Part shown: piece by piece, positions 14,253 to 22,652 of the stretch | Numbering within the stretch: the stretch's first letter is position 1 | How the letters are laid out: every line of letters begins with the position of its first letter | Source of the DNA: Actinophytocola sp963825445 | Lineage (GTDB): Bacteria > Actinomycetota > Actinomycetes > Mycobacteriales > Pseudonocardiaceae | DNA: 64,000 nucleotides | Direction: 5' to 3' | Assembly (NCBI GenBank): GCA_963825445.1 | Contig: CAWGTM010000023.1 | Span: 1 to 64,000, forward strand | Position numbers and translations under genes: made by a program | The notes under the pieces: generated by a model | Told to the model about the DNA's origin: nothing | Seen by the model: the letters and a program-made list of their open reading frames with translations, nothing else | Databases searched by the model: none

Positions 14253-15716
14253 ATGGCATCTCCAGACGACGAGCAGCCGACTCCGGTCGAGCCGGTGGAC
14301 GATCTCGTCAGCAGCTCGCACACGATCACCGTCAAACGCCGCAAGCTCGGGTACACCGCCACCACCGGGCGGATCGTGCTGCGCCAGGAGGTGCTCACCG
14401 ACGGCAAGTTCGACGGGCACGTGCCCAAGGCGGAGGTGTTCGTCACCGCGTACACAGTGGACGGTGCCGATCCGGCCTCGCGCCCCGTGACGTTCGCGTT
14501 CAACGGTGGGCCCGGCTCGTCGAGCGTGTGGCTGCACCTGGGACTGTTCGGCCCGCGCCGAGTGGTCTCGGGTGACGTCGGCGACCTCGCGCCACCGCCG
14601 TACGGCCTGGTGGACAACGCCGAGACGCTGCTCGCGCACAGCGACCTGGTGTTCATCGACCCGGTGGCCACCGGGTACTCGCGGGCCGCGAAGGGCGAGA
14701 AGCCGGGCGACTACCACGGTTTCCAGCCCGACATCGAGTCGGTCGGCGAGGTGATCCGGCTGTGGACGTCACGCAACGGGCGGTGGCTGTCGCCGAAGTA
14801 CCTGGCCGGCGAGTCGTACGGCACGACCCGCGCCGGTGGTCTCGCGCAACACCTGCAGACCCGGCACGGCATGTACTTCAACGGGCTGATCCTGATCTCC
14901 GCGGTGCTCGACTTCGCGACGCTGGACTTCAACCCGGGCAACGATCTCCCGTACTCGCTGTACCTGCCGACGTACGCGGCGATCGCGCACTACCACGGTC
15001 TACTGGGCGACCGACCGCTCGACGAGGTCCTGGCGGACGCGGAGGAGTTCGCGGCGAAGGACTATCCGTGGGCCCTGGCAAGGGGTTCGCGACTGTCCAC
15101 TGAGGAGCGTGCGGCGATCGTCAGCCGGATCGCTTCGCTGACGGGGCTGTCCGAGGACTACGTCGACCGCGCCGACCTGCGCATCGAGCACGTCCGGTTC
15201 TTCACGGAGGTGTTGCGCCACCAGCGAAAGGTGGTCGGTCGGCTGGACTCGCGCTTCACCGGCGCCGGGCCGGACTACGCCCGCGAGCACATGGACGACG
15301 ACCCGTCGAGCGCGGCGATCATGGGCGCGTACGCGGCCGCGCTGAACCACTACCTGCACACGGAACTCGAGTACCGCAACGATCTGCCGTACGAGATCCT
15401 GAGCATGGACACCCACACCGCGTGGTCGTACAAGGAGTTCGAGAACGCACACGTCACGGTGGCGGACAAACTCTCGGCGGCCATGCGCGCCAACCCGCAC
15501 CTGAAGGTCCACGTGGCATTCGGCTACCTGGACGGCGCGACGCCGTACTTCGCTTCGGAACACGTGCTGGCGCATCTGTCCATTCCTGCCGAGTTGCGGG
15601 AGAACATCGACAGCGCCTACTACCCGGCTGGCCACATGATGTACGTGCACGAGCCTTCGCGGGTGCAGCAGTCGAAGGACATCGCGAAGTTCATCAAGGA
15701 CACTTCGAACCGCTGA
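14253..15716 (+). CDS. S10 family serine carboxypeptidase-like peptidase
   Basis: 487 residues from the ATG at 14253. The oxyanion motif is FNGGPGSSSVWLHLG, the nucleophile elbow AGESYGTTRA has Ser at about residue 188, and HMMYVHEPSRVQQ near the end is a plausible catalytic His region. Family members are usually secreted or vacuolar, but no signal peptide is seen, so this one is probably cytoplasmic. Length is normal for the bacterial subgroup. The gene is transcribed divergently from the uracil-DNA glycosylase and is followed by a long repeat-containing spacer. Confidence 0.85.
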   Translation: MASPDDEQPTPVEPVDDLVSSSHTITVKRRKLGYTATTGRIVLRQEVLTDGKFDGHVPKAEVFVTAYTVDGADPASRPVTFAFNGGPGSSSVWLHLGLFGPRRVVSGDVGDLAPPPYGLVDNAETLLAHSDLVFIDPVATGYSRAAKGEKPGDYHGFQPDIESVGEVIRLWTSRNGRWLSPKYLAGESYGTTRAGGLAQHLQTRHGMYFNGLILISAVLDFATLDFNPGNDLPYSLYLPTYAAIAHYHGLLGDRPLDEVLADAEEFAAKDYPWALARGSRLSTEERAAIVSRIASLTGLSEDYVDRADLRIEHVRFFTEVLRHQRKVVGRLDSRFTGAGPDYAREHMDDDPSSAAIMGAYAAALNHYLHTELEYRNDLPYEILSMDTHTAWSYKEFENAHVTVADKLSAAMRANPHLKVHVAFGYLDGATPYFASEHVLAHLSIPAELRENIDSAYYPAGHMMYVHEPSRVQQSKDIAKFIKDTSNR

Positions 15717-15849
15717 GTCCGGGCTTGGGTTCGGGTCGCGGCGGAGGCATGGGCGGGATCCGGCTCGCCTGTGAGGTTCGCTGCTCCCGAACCCCGCCCA
15801 CAAAGCGCATTCCGGCCGCGTGGGTCGGGGGTTCCGGTTCCAGGCTGAC

Positions 15850-15975
15850 GCGAATACCGCCGCCGGGACCGCGAACTCGCGTGCCGGAACCGCGATCTCG
15901 GGTGCGGGAACCACGAACTCGCGGTTCGGAACCTCGAACTCGCGCCCCGGAAACGCGATATCGCGGGTTCGGAAC
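15850..15975. repeat. 21-bp degenerate tandem array A (six units)
   Basis: Units begin at 15850, 15871, 15892, 15913, 15934 and 15955. Consensus is about GCGAWCTCGSGTGCGGGAAC plus C, with most units containing CGA(A/T)CTCG and ending GGAAC. A second array with the same consensus is at 35302-35398, 19 kb away. Both are intergenic. Because the period is a multiple of three, long repeat-coding frames appear on both strands; none has a ribosome site. Confidence 0.85.
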
Positions 15976-16152
15976 GTGGCGCCCAGCAGGCCAAGGCGGC
16001 GGGCCGAACAGGACGGACACCTGCCCGCCGCCAGCCATGATCAACAGCGCGACTACGTTTGGGCAGTCCCCCACCCATCCCGGGGGCGGCCCTGTTCCAG
16101 TCTATCGGCTCACACCCACGGAGCCGGGGCGTGAAGATCCACTTCGGCCGAG

Positions 16153-16180
16153 TTGTCCACAGTCGGCACGGTTGTCCACA
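16153..16180 (+). promoter_or_regulatory. Pair of DnaA-box-like nonamers
   Basis: TTGTCCACA occurs at 16153-16161 and 16172-16180 in the same orientation, 19 bp apart start to start. The sequence is the preferred DnaA box of Streptomyces and mycobacteria. Two boxes are far fewer than in oriC, so a DnaA-titration or regulatory role is the most that can be suggested. Confidence 0.4.
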
Positions 16181-16210
16181 GATCTCGCGAGGGACTGGCA
16201 GACGGCCGTA

Positions 16211-16228
16211 TTCATACACCCGTATGAA
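16211..16228. promoter_or_regulatory. Inverted repeat TTCATAC-N4-GTATGAA
   Basis: Perfect 7-bp arms around ACCC, about 80 bp upstream of the start at 16306. Size and position fit a dimeric repressor operator, for example TetR or MarR type. The regulator is not evident nearby. Confidence 0.45.
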
Positions 16229-16305
16229 CCGACAAAGGGTCCAAAGTCCCGGAACGTCCCCTCGCTGGGGAGCGACGTGCAGGTTGACCAGCGAGGAGAA
16301 CCACC

Positions 16306-16815
16306 ATGACTCAACCCACCTGGCAGCCCGCGCCGCCGGCTCCCCCGTCCCCCACGAAACCGCGCTCCCGGCGGTGGCTGTGGATCGGTGGCATCGTTGT
16401 CGCGTTCGTCGTGGGGATCGGTGTTGGCGGTGTCGGTCAGAAGCCGGAGCCGTCGAAGGCCGCTGCCGGGCGCACGGTGACCGTTACCGCGCCGGCTCCG
16501 CCCGCGGACACCGTGACCGCGCCCGCCCCCGCACCCGTGACCGTCATCGAGGAGCCGCCTCCGCCGCCCGGGCCCGCTGCCACCCTCGGCAACGGGGTCT
16601 ACGAGGTGGGAGTGGACGTCGCTCCCGGGCAGTACAAGACCGACGGGCCCACCGGGTCGATGGGCATGTGTTACTGGGCCCGTAGAAACAACGACTCCGG
16701 GGAGTTCGAGGCGCTCATCACGAACGGCATCGTGGAAGGGCCCGGCAGTCTCACGATCAACGCGGGCGAGTTCGTCGAGATCTCCGGTGAGTGCATCTGG
16801 AACCTCGTCGGCTGA
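16306..16815 (+). CDS. Membrane-anchored extracellular protein, unknown
   Basis: 169 residues, with GAGGAG upstream of the ATG. A Pro-rich cytoplasmic start is followed by one membrane segment (about residues 25-45, LWIGGIVVAFVVGIGVGGVG), a Val/Thr/Pro-Ala linker (TVTVTAPAPPADTVTAPAPA) and a C-terminal domain of about 75 residues. That domain has YEVGVDVAPGQYKTDGP, two Cys (one in MCYWAR, one in GECIWNLVG) that could form a disulfide, and many Gly/Glu. Similar small domains occur in actinobacterial lipoproteins and membrane proteins of unknown role. It converges on the subtilase gene across a shared terminator. Confidence 0.75.
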   Translation: MTQPTWQPAPPAPPSPTKPRSRRWLWIGGIVVAFVVGIGVGGVGQKPEPSKAAAGRTVTVTAPAPPADTVTAPAPAPVTVIEEPPPPPGPAATLGNGVYEVGVDVAPGQYKTDGPTGSMGMCYWARRNNDSGEFEALITNGIVEGPGSLTINAGEFVEISGECIWNLVG

Positions 16816-16829
16816 GACCAGGACAGCAA

Positions 16830-16859
16830 AGCGCCCCGGAGCCGTGGCTCCAGGGCGCT
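16830..16859. terminator. Bidirectional hairpin terminator
   Basis: AGCGCCC-C-GGAGCC pairs with GGCTCC-A-GGGCGCT around a two-base loop. It lies between the convergent gene ends at 16815 (plus) and 16874 (minus), so it can serve both. Confidence 0.75.
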
Positions 16860-16873
16860 CTACTTGGGACAGA

Positions 16874-18604
16874 TCAGCGCAGGTACTGCTTACCGTTCTT
16901 CACTGCGTTCCAGGCGTCGACCACGCCGTTGCCGTAGAAGCCGTTGAACTCCAGCGTCCCCTCGCACGTGGCGGTGAAGCTGTCGTCGCGGCCCTCGTCC
17001 AGGTAGTCGACCGTGCGGGGTTCCGGGCAGGGAACCGCGAAGGCCGAGCCCTCGAGGACCCGCTCGACCTTGGCCGGGTCCATGGTGACCTTCTTGCCCG
17101 AGTACTTGCCGAACTCGGAGACGATCAGCGCGGCCACACCCGAGGCGTGGGGCGTTGCCATCGACGTGCCCTGCAGGAACTGGTAGTAGCCGCAGGTTCC
17201 GTCGTTCTTGCACGCCTTCTGGACACCGAGTTCCTCACCATCGGGCGTGATGTTGCCGTCCGCGTCGATGGTGCCCTCGGCGACGCCCACGTTGCGGGGG
17301 TACGTCGAGAGGATCATGTTCTCGTTGGTCCTGAACTCCGGCGTACCGAAGTAGTCCCGGAAGTATCCACCCGGCGCGGACACCGAGATGCGCTCGGTGC
17401 CGTAGCTCGAGTAGTCGGCCTTCGCCTGCGACGGGCCGAACGAGCCGACCGGCAGGACGTGCGGACCCTCGACCGGCATCGACAGGCAGGTGTCGTTGTC
17501 GACCTCGCGGGTGTAGTTGGTGCCGGCCGGGAAGTTCGGGCTGCCGGCGTCCGGGTGCGGGTTGCCGTTGTCCTCGTGCTGGTTGCCCAGCGCGACGAGC
17601 TGCGTGACGCCCTTGCGGTGCGCGTACTTCAGTGCGCGGGTCACGGCCGTGACCACCGTGCGCTGCTGTGCGGTCTGCTCCGGCGTGTCGAGCGGGTGCG
17701 CCGAGCAGTTGTACAGCCACGGGTCCACGTAGAACGACATGTTGATCACGTCGAGGCCCGCGTCACCGGCGTAGGTGAGCGCGTCGACCACCGGCTGGAG
17801 GAAGAAGTAGCCGGAGTCCTGGCCACCGCGGATGTTCACGATGGACACGTTCGGCGCGACGCCGGAGATGCCGAAACCGTTGGCGGCCGCGGCGATCGTG
17901 CCGGCCACGTGCGTGCCGTGTCCGCCGTCGTCCCAGTTGGCCGGGTCGACGCAGCCGCGGAACTCACACGGACCGTCCACCACGTTGCCCAGCTCGTCGG
18001 TCGGGATGTCCCGCGTGAAGTTGCGGGACAGCGCGGCGTCGAAGTTCGGCGCGATGTCCGGGTGGCTGCCGTCCACACCGGTGTCGAGCACGCCGACCTT
18101 GACGCGCTTGTCACCGGGCTGCTCGGTGCGGGCCAGGTCGGAGCGAACCGACGTGAGACCCCACAGCTGACCGTCCAGCGGGTCCATGCCCACCGGCGCC
18201 TTCGCGGCCTTGCGCGACGACGGGTTGGCGCCCTGCTTGTTCTCCTGCTCCACCGAGTCCTCGTCGGTGCGGGCGCGCTTGGCGTCCGGCGACTGTCCGA
18301 TGGAGATGGTGGGGCTCGTGTAGAGCACCGACGGCACGGAGTCGAGCCGGGCGGTGAAGCCGTTGGCCGGGGCCGTGGCGGTGATCAGGCCGGCGGCCGC
18401 ATTGCTGCGGACCACCTTGCCGCCCGCGTCGCGTACCGCGCGCTCCGCGTCCTTCACGTTGACGCCGTCCGCGGCGAGCACGCTGTACTCCACCGTCTCA
18501 CCGGACAGCTCCGGCTGGGCGTTCGCCGATGTCACCGCGACCGTCACGCCGGCCGCGGCCAGCGGGACGGCCAGTAAGCCAAGAATCGTCCTACGCCGAT
18601 TCAC
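16874..18604 (-). CDS. Secreted S8 family serine peptidase (subtilase)
   Basis: 576 residues. The signal peptide is clear: MNRRR, then a hydrophobic core to about residue 29 (TSANAQ cleavage region). An inhibitor-like propeptide runs to about residue 105. The catalytic triad motifs are VGVLDTGVDGSHPD (Asp, about 173), GHGTHVAGT (His, about 230) and QGTSMATPHASG (Ser, about 480). Several extra Cys in the catalytic part (for example CEFRGCVDP, KACKNDGTCGY, PCPEP/TATCEG) could form disulfides. Codon 10, inside the signal peptide, is TTA; extracellular proteases with TTA codons are often bldA-dependent developmental genes in Streptomyces. Substrate unknown. Confidence 0.92.
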   Translation of the reverse strand: MNRRRTILGLLAVPLAAAGVTVAVTSANAQPELSGETVEYSVLAADGVNVKDAERAVRDAGGKVVRSNAAAGLITATAPANGFTARLDSVPSVLYTSPTISIGQSPDAKRARTDEDSVEQENKQGANPSSRKAAKAPVGMDPLDGQLWGLTSVRSDLARTEQPGDKRVKVGVLDTGVDGSHPDIAPNFDAALSRNFTRDIPTDELGNVVDGPCEFRGCVDPANWDDGGHGTHVAGTIAAAANGFGISGVAPNVSIVNIRGGQDSGYFFLQPVVDALTYAGDAGLDVINMSFYVDPWLYNCSAHPLDTPEQTAQQRTVVTAVTRALKYAHRKGVTQLVALGNQHEDNGNPHPDAGSPNFPAGTNYTREVDNDTCLSMPVEGPHVLPVGSFGPSQAKADYSSYGTERISVSAPGGYFRDYFGTPEFRTNENMILSTYPRNVGVAEGTIDADGNITPDGEELGVQKACKNDGTCGYYQFLQGTSMATPHASGVAALIVSEFGKYSGKKVTMDPAKVERVLEGSAFAVPCPEPRTVDYLDEGRDDSFTATCEGTLEFNGFYGNGVVDAWNAVKNGKQYLR

Positions 18605-18656
18605 GCACTTCCTCCTCGCGTTCTGCTACCAAAGGCCCCGAACCAGCCCCGATGAC

Positions 18657-19655
18657 TCAGGGCACGACTGATCTTTCCTCAGCGAAGTGACATGCGCTGG
18701 GGTGCGCGCCGACGCGCGTCATCAGCTCCGGCTCTTCCTCCGCGCACTTTTCCTGCGCCTTCCAGCACCTTGTGCGGAATCGGCAGCCCGACGGCGGGTC
18801 GACGGGACTGGGCACGTCACCCTCCAATCGGATGATCTGCCGCTGGCCGCGCACGGTCGGGTCGGCCACCGGCACCGCGGAGAGCAGAGCCTGGGTGTAC
18901 GGGTGGGTCGGGTGGTTGTAGATCTGGTCCTCGGTGCCGATCTCGACGATCTTGCCGAGGTACATGACCGCGACCCGGTCGGACAGGTGGCGCACCACGG
19001 ACAGGTCGTGCGCGATGAACACATAGGACAGTCCGAACTCGGACTGCAGGTCTCCCAACAGGTTCATCACCTGTGCCTGGATGGACACGTCCAGCGCGGA
19101 CACCGGCTCGTCACAGACGATGATGTCCGGCCGCAGCGCGAGCGCCCGCGCGATACCGATGCGCTGGCGCTGTCCGCCCGAGAACTGGTGCGGGTACCGG
19201 TTGATGTGCTCGGGGTTGAGCCCGACCACGTCCAACAAGTCGCGCACCTTGGCCGCCCGCGACCCCTTGGGGGCCACTTCCGGGTGAATCTCGAACGGCT
19301 CGCCGACGATGTCACCGACCGTCATCCGTGGGTTCAGCGACGTGTACGGGTCCTGCAGCACGATCTGGATGCTGCGCCGCAGCTTGCGCAGCTCACCGCC
19401 GCGCATGGCGAACATGTCACGACCGTTGTAGTGCGCGCTGCCGCTGGTGGGCGGTTCGAGCCGCATGAGCACCTGGGCGAGCGTCGACTTGCCGCAGCCG
19501 GACTCGCCGACCACGCCGAGCGTCTCGCCCTTCTTCAGTTCGAACGAGACGCCGTCGACCGCCCGGACGTGACCGATCGTGTGCTTGAACAGCACGCCGA
19601 CCTTCACCGGGAAGTGCTTGACCAGGTCCCGAACCTCGAGGATGTTCTCAGACAC
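18657..19655 (-). CDS. Dipeptide/oligopeptide ABC importer ATP-binding protein (DppF/OppF type)
   Basis: 332 residues from a GTG at 19655 (VSENILEVRDLVKHFP), overlapping the upstream ATPase gene by eight bases. It has Walker A GESGCGKST, the QIVLQDPYTSLNPRMTV Q-loop typical of OppF, signature FSGGQRQRIGIARAL, Walker B IIVCDEPVSALD and the switch His in FIAHDLSVV. The C-terminal oligopeptide-transporter extension carries a Cys cluster (GCRFRTRCWKAQEKC and a later CHF). It pairs with the other ATPase to power import through the DppB/DppC-like channel. Last gene of the operon. Confidence 0.93.
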   Translation of the reverse strand: MSENILEVRDLVKHFPVKVGVLFKHTIGHVRAVDGVSFELKKGETLGVVGESGCGKSTLAQVLMRLEPPTSGSAHYNGRDMFAMRGGELRKLRRSIQIVLQDPYTSLNPRMTVGDIVGEPFEIHPEVAPKGSRAAKVRDLLDVVGLNPEHINRYPHQFSGGQRQRIGIARALALRPDIIVCDEPVSALDVSIQAQVMNLLGDLQSEFGLSYVFIAHDLSVVRHLSDRVAVMYLGKIVEIGTEDQIYNHPTHPYTQALLSAVPVADPTVRGQRQIIRLEGDVPSPVDPPSGCRFRTRCWKAQEKCAEEEPELMTRVGAHPSACHFAEERSVVP

Positions 19656-20679
19656 TCCGCACCACCTCTTCGGCAAAGTGGCACTTGCTGGTGCGGCCGA
19701 GACCCAGGTTGTGGTCGTGTGGCAGCTCCTCGCGGCACCGGTCCACGGCCATCGAGCACCGCGGGTTGAACGGACAGCCCGGCGGGATGTTGGTCAGCGT
19801 CGGCGGCAGCCCCTTGATGGTCGCCAGCTTCTCGCCCTTCTGGTCGAGACGCGGCAGGGACTCCAGCAGACCGACCGTGTACGGGTGGCCGGGGTTGCGG
19901 TACAGCGACATCGCGTCGGCGTGCTCCACGATCCGGCCGGCGTACATGACCGCGATGCGGTCGGCCACCTCGGCCACCACACCGAGGTCGTGGGTGATGA
20001 GGATGAGCCCCATCTGCCGTTCGACCTGGAGCTCCTTGAGCAGGTCCATGATCTGGGCCTGCACGGTGACGTCCAGCGCGGTGGTGGGCTCGTCGGCGAT
20101 CAGCATCTCCGGGTCGAGCGCCAGCGACATCGCGATCATGGCGCGCTGGCGCATACCGCCGGAGAACTCGTGCGGGTACTGCCGGACGCGGCGGGCCGCG
20201 TTCGGGATCCGCACCAGGTCGAGCAGCTCGATCGCCCGCTTGCGGGCGTCCTTGCGGCTCATCCCCAGCCGGATCCGCAGCTGCTCCTCGATCTGGAAGC
20301 CGACCGTGAACACCGGGTTCAGCGCGGACAGCGCGTCCTGGAAGATCATCGCGATGCCCTCGGCACGCACCTCGGTGCGCCGCGCCGGGCTGGCCTTCAG
20401 CAGGTCCTCGCCGTGGTAGCGGATCTCGCCACCGGCCACGCGGGCCGGCGGGGTGTCGAGGATCCCCATGATCGCCTGCGCGGTGACGCTCTTGCCGGAC
20501 CCGGACTCGCCGAGCACGGCGAGCGTCTCGCCGGAGTTCACGTGGTAGCTGACACCGTTGATCACCTTGGCCACACCGTCGCGGGTGTGGAACTCGACGA
20601 AGAGGTCATCCACCTCGAGCAGCGGGGCGTCGGCCGTGCGGCCTACGTCGCTCGCCTCGCTTACGGACTGCGTTTCCAT
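19648..20679 (-). CDS. Dipeptide/oligopeptide ABC importer ATP-binding protein (DppD/OppD type)
   Basis: 343 residues. It has Walker A GESGSGKSVTAQ, Q-loop MIFQDALSALNPVFTV, signature FSGGMRQRAMIAM, Walker B MLIADEPTTALD, and LITHDLGVVAEVADR with the switch His. The C-terminal extension has GCPFNPRCSMAVDRC and a final CHF, as in the DppD branch. The start follows the permease gene by three bases and the stop lies within the next gene, so the two ATPases are translationally coupled and form a heterodimer. Confidence 0.94.
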   Translation of the reverse strand: METQSVSEASDVGRTADAPLLEVDDLFVEFHTRDGVAKVINGVSYHVNSGETLAVLGESGSGKSVTAQAIMGILDTPPARVAGGEIRYHGEDLLKASPARRTEVRAEGIAMIFQDALSALNPVFTVGFQIEEQLRIRLGMSRKDARKRAIELLDLVRIPNAARRVRQYPHEFSGGMRQRAMIAMSLALDPEMLIADEPTTALDVTVQAQIMDLLKELQVERQMGLILITHDLGVVAEVADRIAVMYAGRIVEHADAMSLYRNPGHPYTVGLLESLPRLDQKGEKLATIKGLPPTLTNIPPGCPFNPRCSMAVDRCREELPHDHNLGLGRTSKCHFAEEVVRSV

Positions 20680-20682
20680 CCC

Positions 20683-21657
20683 CTACCTCAACTTCGGGTC
20701 GAGTGCGTCGCGGACCGCGTCGCCGAGCATGACGAACGCCAGCACGCAGATCGTGAGCACGCCTGCCGGGAACAGCAGCAGGTGCGGCGCCACTCGAATG
20801 TAGTTACGCGCGTCGGAGATCATCACGCCCCAGGACACCGCCGGGTCGCGCAGGCCGATGCCGAGGAACGACAGCGTGGCCTCCGCCCCGATGAAGGCAC
20901 CGAGCAGAATCGTCCCGTACACCATGATCGGCGCGAGACAGTTCGGCAGCATGTGCTTCAGGATGATCCGGAGCGGGCTGGCGCCGAGTGCGCGTGCCGC
21001 CTTCACGTAGTCCTGCTGCTTCGCCGCGATGGCCGCCGATCTCATGATGCGCATGGCGACTGGCCAGGACAGCAGCGACACCGTGATCACCACCATCATC
21101 ACCAGCGCGAACGCGCTGTCGACGCCGCTGGAGCGGAAGGCGTTGAGGATCACGATCGCGCCGAGGATGAACGGCAGGCCGAAGAAGACCTCGCCGACGC
21201 GGGACAGGAACCCGTCGACCATGCCGCCGAAGAAGCCGGCGAGCAGGCCGAGAGCGCCACCGATCAGCACGGTGATCAGGCTCGCGCCGAGACCGACCAG
21301 CAGGGACCACCGGGTGCCGTACACGGCCCTGGCGTAGTTGTCGCGTCCCTGGACGTCGTAGCCGAACCAGGCGTCACCGGACGGTGGGAGCCGCGAACGG
21401 TCGAGGTCCTTCAGCCCTGGGTCGGCCGACGTGAACCACTGCGGGAAGATCGCCACGACCACCAGGAACACGATCACGACGGACGCGATGATGAACAGTG
21501 GTCGTCTGCGGAGGTCGAACCACGCGTCGGTCCAGAGGCTGCGGGGTTTGCCCTGCTTGCCCGGAGGTGGCTCTGTGGTGGGGGAGGCGTGTTCGGCAGC
21601 AATAACGTAAGCGCCACCCGTGGCCGCCTGGTTCCCAGACGTCACCGGGTCAGTCAT
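20683..21657 (-). CDS. Dipeptide/oligopeptide ABC importer permease (DppC type)
   Basis: 324 residues. A charged cytoplasmic N terminus of about 50 residues is followed by six predicted membrane helices, the first at about 54-75 (PLFIIASVVIVFLVVVAIFPQW). The coupling EAA-type loop is KAARALGASPLRIILKHMLPN. YDVQGRDNYARAVYGTRWSLLVG after the first helix is a DppC hallmark. The start overlaps the DppB-like gene by eight bases. Confidence 0.93.
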   Translation of the reverse strand: MTDPVTSGNQAATGGAYVIAAEHASPTTEPPPGKQGKPRSLWTDAWFDLRRRPLFIIASVVIVFLVVVAIFPQWFTSADPGLKDLDRSRLPPSGDAWFGYDVQGRDNYARAVYGTRWSLLVGLGASLITVLIGGALGLLAGFFGGMVDGFLSRVGEVFFGLPFILGAIVILNAFRSSGVDSAFALVMMVVITVSLLSWPVAMRIMRSAAIAAKQQDYVKAARALGASPLRIILKHMLPNCLAPIMVYGTILLGAFIGAEATLSFLGIGLRDPAVSWGVMISDARNYIRVAPHLLLFPAGVLTICVLAFVMLGDAVRDALDPKLR

Positions 21658-22576
21658 AGCGAATCCTCGGATCGAGTACGGCGTACAGCATGTCGATGAT
21701 GAGGTTTACCAGGAGGAACACGATCACCAGGAGGACGACGACGCTGGTGACGACGATGCCCTCCTTCTGCTGGATGGCCCGGTAGACGAGCCCGCCGATG
21801 CCCGAGATACCGAAGATGCCCTCGGTGACGATCGCGCCGCCCATGAGGCTGCCGAGGTCGGTACCGATGAACGTGAGCACCGGGATCGCCGAGTTGCGCA
21901 GCATGTGCACGCCGACGATCCGGCGTTGCGGCTGCCCCTTCGCGAGCGCGGTACGGATGTAGTCGGCGTTCTTGTTCTCCATGATCGACGTCCGCGTGAG
22001 CCGCGCGACGTAGGCCATCGACAGGCTGCCGAGCACGAAGCCGGGCACGAGCAGTTCGGACCAGTTCGCCTCCGACGACACGACCGGCGAGATCCATTCC
22101 AGCTGGAAGCCGAGGGTGATCTGCAGGACGAAGCCGGTGACGAAGACGGGCAGCGAGATCAGGAACAGCGTGGACACGAGGACCAGGTTGTCCAGGAAGC
22201 CGCGGCCGCGGAGGCCGGTCATGACGCCGGCGATGATGCCGATGACCGCTTCGATGACGACGGCCACGATGGCGAGCCGGAGCGAGATCGGGTAGCGGCG
22301 CTCGAGAAGGTCGTTGACGGAGATCCCGTTGAAGGTCTCGCCGAAGTTCCCCTGGAGCAGATCGCCCAGGTAGAGGAAGTACTGAACGAAGACGTTCTCG
22401 TTCAGGTTGAACTTGTCGGTCATCATGGCCACGAACTCGGGCGGACAGGGCCGCTCGCCGCACATGCCGGCGAACGGGTCGCCCGGCAGTGACCAGACCA
22501 TGAGGTAGATGAGGAACGTCGCCCCGATGAACACCGGGATCAGCTGCAGCAGCCGCCGCAGGACGTACCGGCCCAT
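21650..22576 (-). CDS. Dipeptide/oligopeptide ABC importer permease (DppB type)
   Basis: 308 residues, six predicted helices, starting MGRYVLRRLLQLIPVFIGATFL, which is the classic DppB opening. The EAA-type loop is RTALAKGQPQRRIVGVHMLRN. A periplasmic loop after helix 1 contains CGERPCPPEF. It is separated from the binding-protein gene upstream by about 75 bp holding a strong hairpin, which would lower its expression relative to the binding protein. Confidence 0.93.
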   Translation of the reverse strand: MGRYVLRRLLQLIPVFIGATFLIYLMVWSLPGDPFAGMCGERPCPPEFVAMMTDKFNLNENVFVQYFLYLGDLLQGNFGETFNGISVNDLLERRYPISLRLAIVAVVIEAVIGIIAGVMTGLRGRGFLDNLVLVSTLFLISLPVFVTGFVLQITLGFQLEWISPVVSSEANWSELLVPGFVLGSLSMAYVARLTRTSIMENKNADYIRTALAKGQPQRRIVGVHMLRNSAIPVLTFIGTDLGSLMGGAIVTEGIFGISGIGGLVYRAIQQKEGIVVTSVVVLLVIVFLLVNLIIDMLYAVLDPRIRYD

Positions 22577-22602
22577 AAGAATGTCTCCCTTGACCCCCGA
22601 GA

Positions 22603-22637
22603 GGGGCTGGACCGCCGGGTCACGGCGATCCAGCCCC
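22603..22637 (-). terminator. Intercistronic hairpin between the binding-protein and permease genes
   Basis: GGGGCTGGACCGCCG pairs with CGGCGATCCAGCCCC (one mismatch in 15) around GGTCA. There is no T tract, so it is more likely a partial terminator or RNA-stability element that keeps the binding protein in excess over the membrane parts. This arrangement is common in ABC import operons. Confidence 0.65.
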
Positions 22638-22652
22638 GTTCAGCGTGCGACT

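Larger units (their letters stand above)
15717..16305. other. 589-bp intergenic region with repeat array, DnaA-box pair and palindrome
   Basis: No convincing gene is seen. The region holds a six-unit 21-bp array (15850-15975), two TTGTCCACA boxes (16153-16180) and a TTCATAC/GTATGAA palindrome (16211-16228) upstream of the next gene. Open frames here are by-products of the 21-bp repeat, whose period is seven codons. Confidence 0.7.

Noticed and set aside
13455..14717. A 420-codon minus-strand frame overlapping the uracil-DNA glycosylase
   Set aside because: It is a different frame of the same strand, Arg/Gly/Pro-rich, with no family motifs; the glycosylase frame carries all conserved motifs.
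16153..16180. Replication origin
   Set aside because: Only two DnaA boxes and no dnaA, dnaN or AT-rich unwinding region nearby.
15717..16219. Arg/Ser/Pro-rich frames over array A
   Set aside because: A 21-bp repeat keeps all frames open as 7-residue repeats. No ribosome site, no start conservation, and array B gives similar frames by the same effect.
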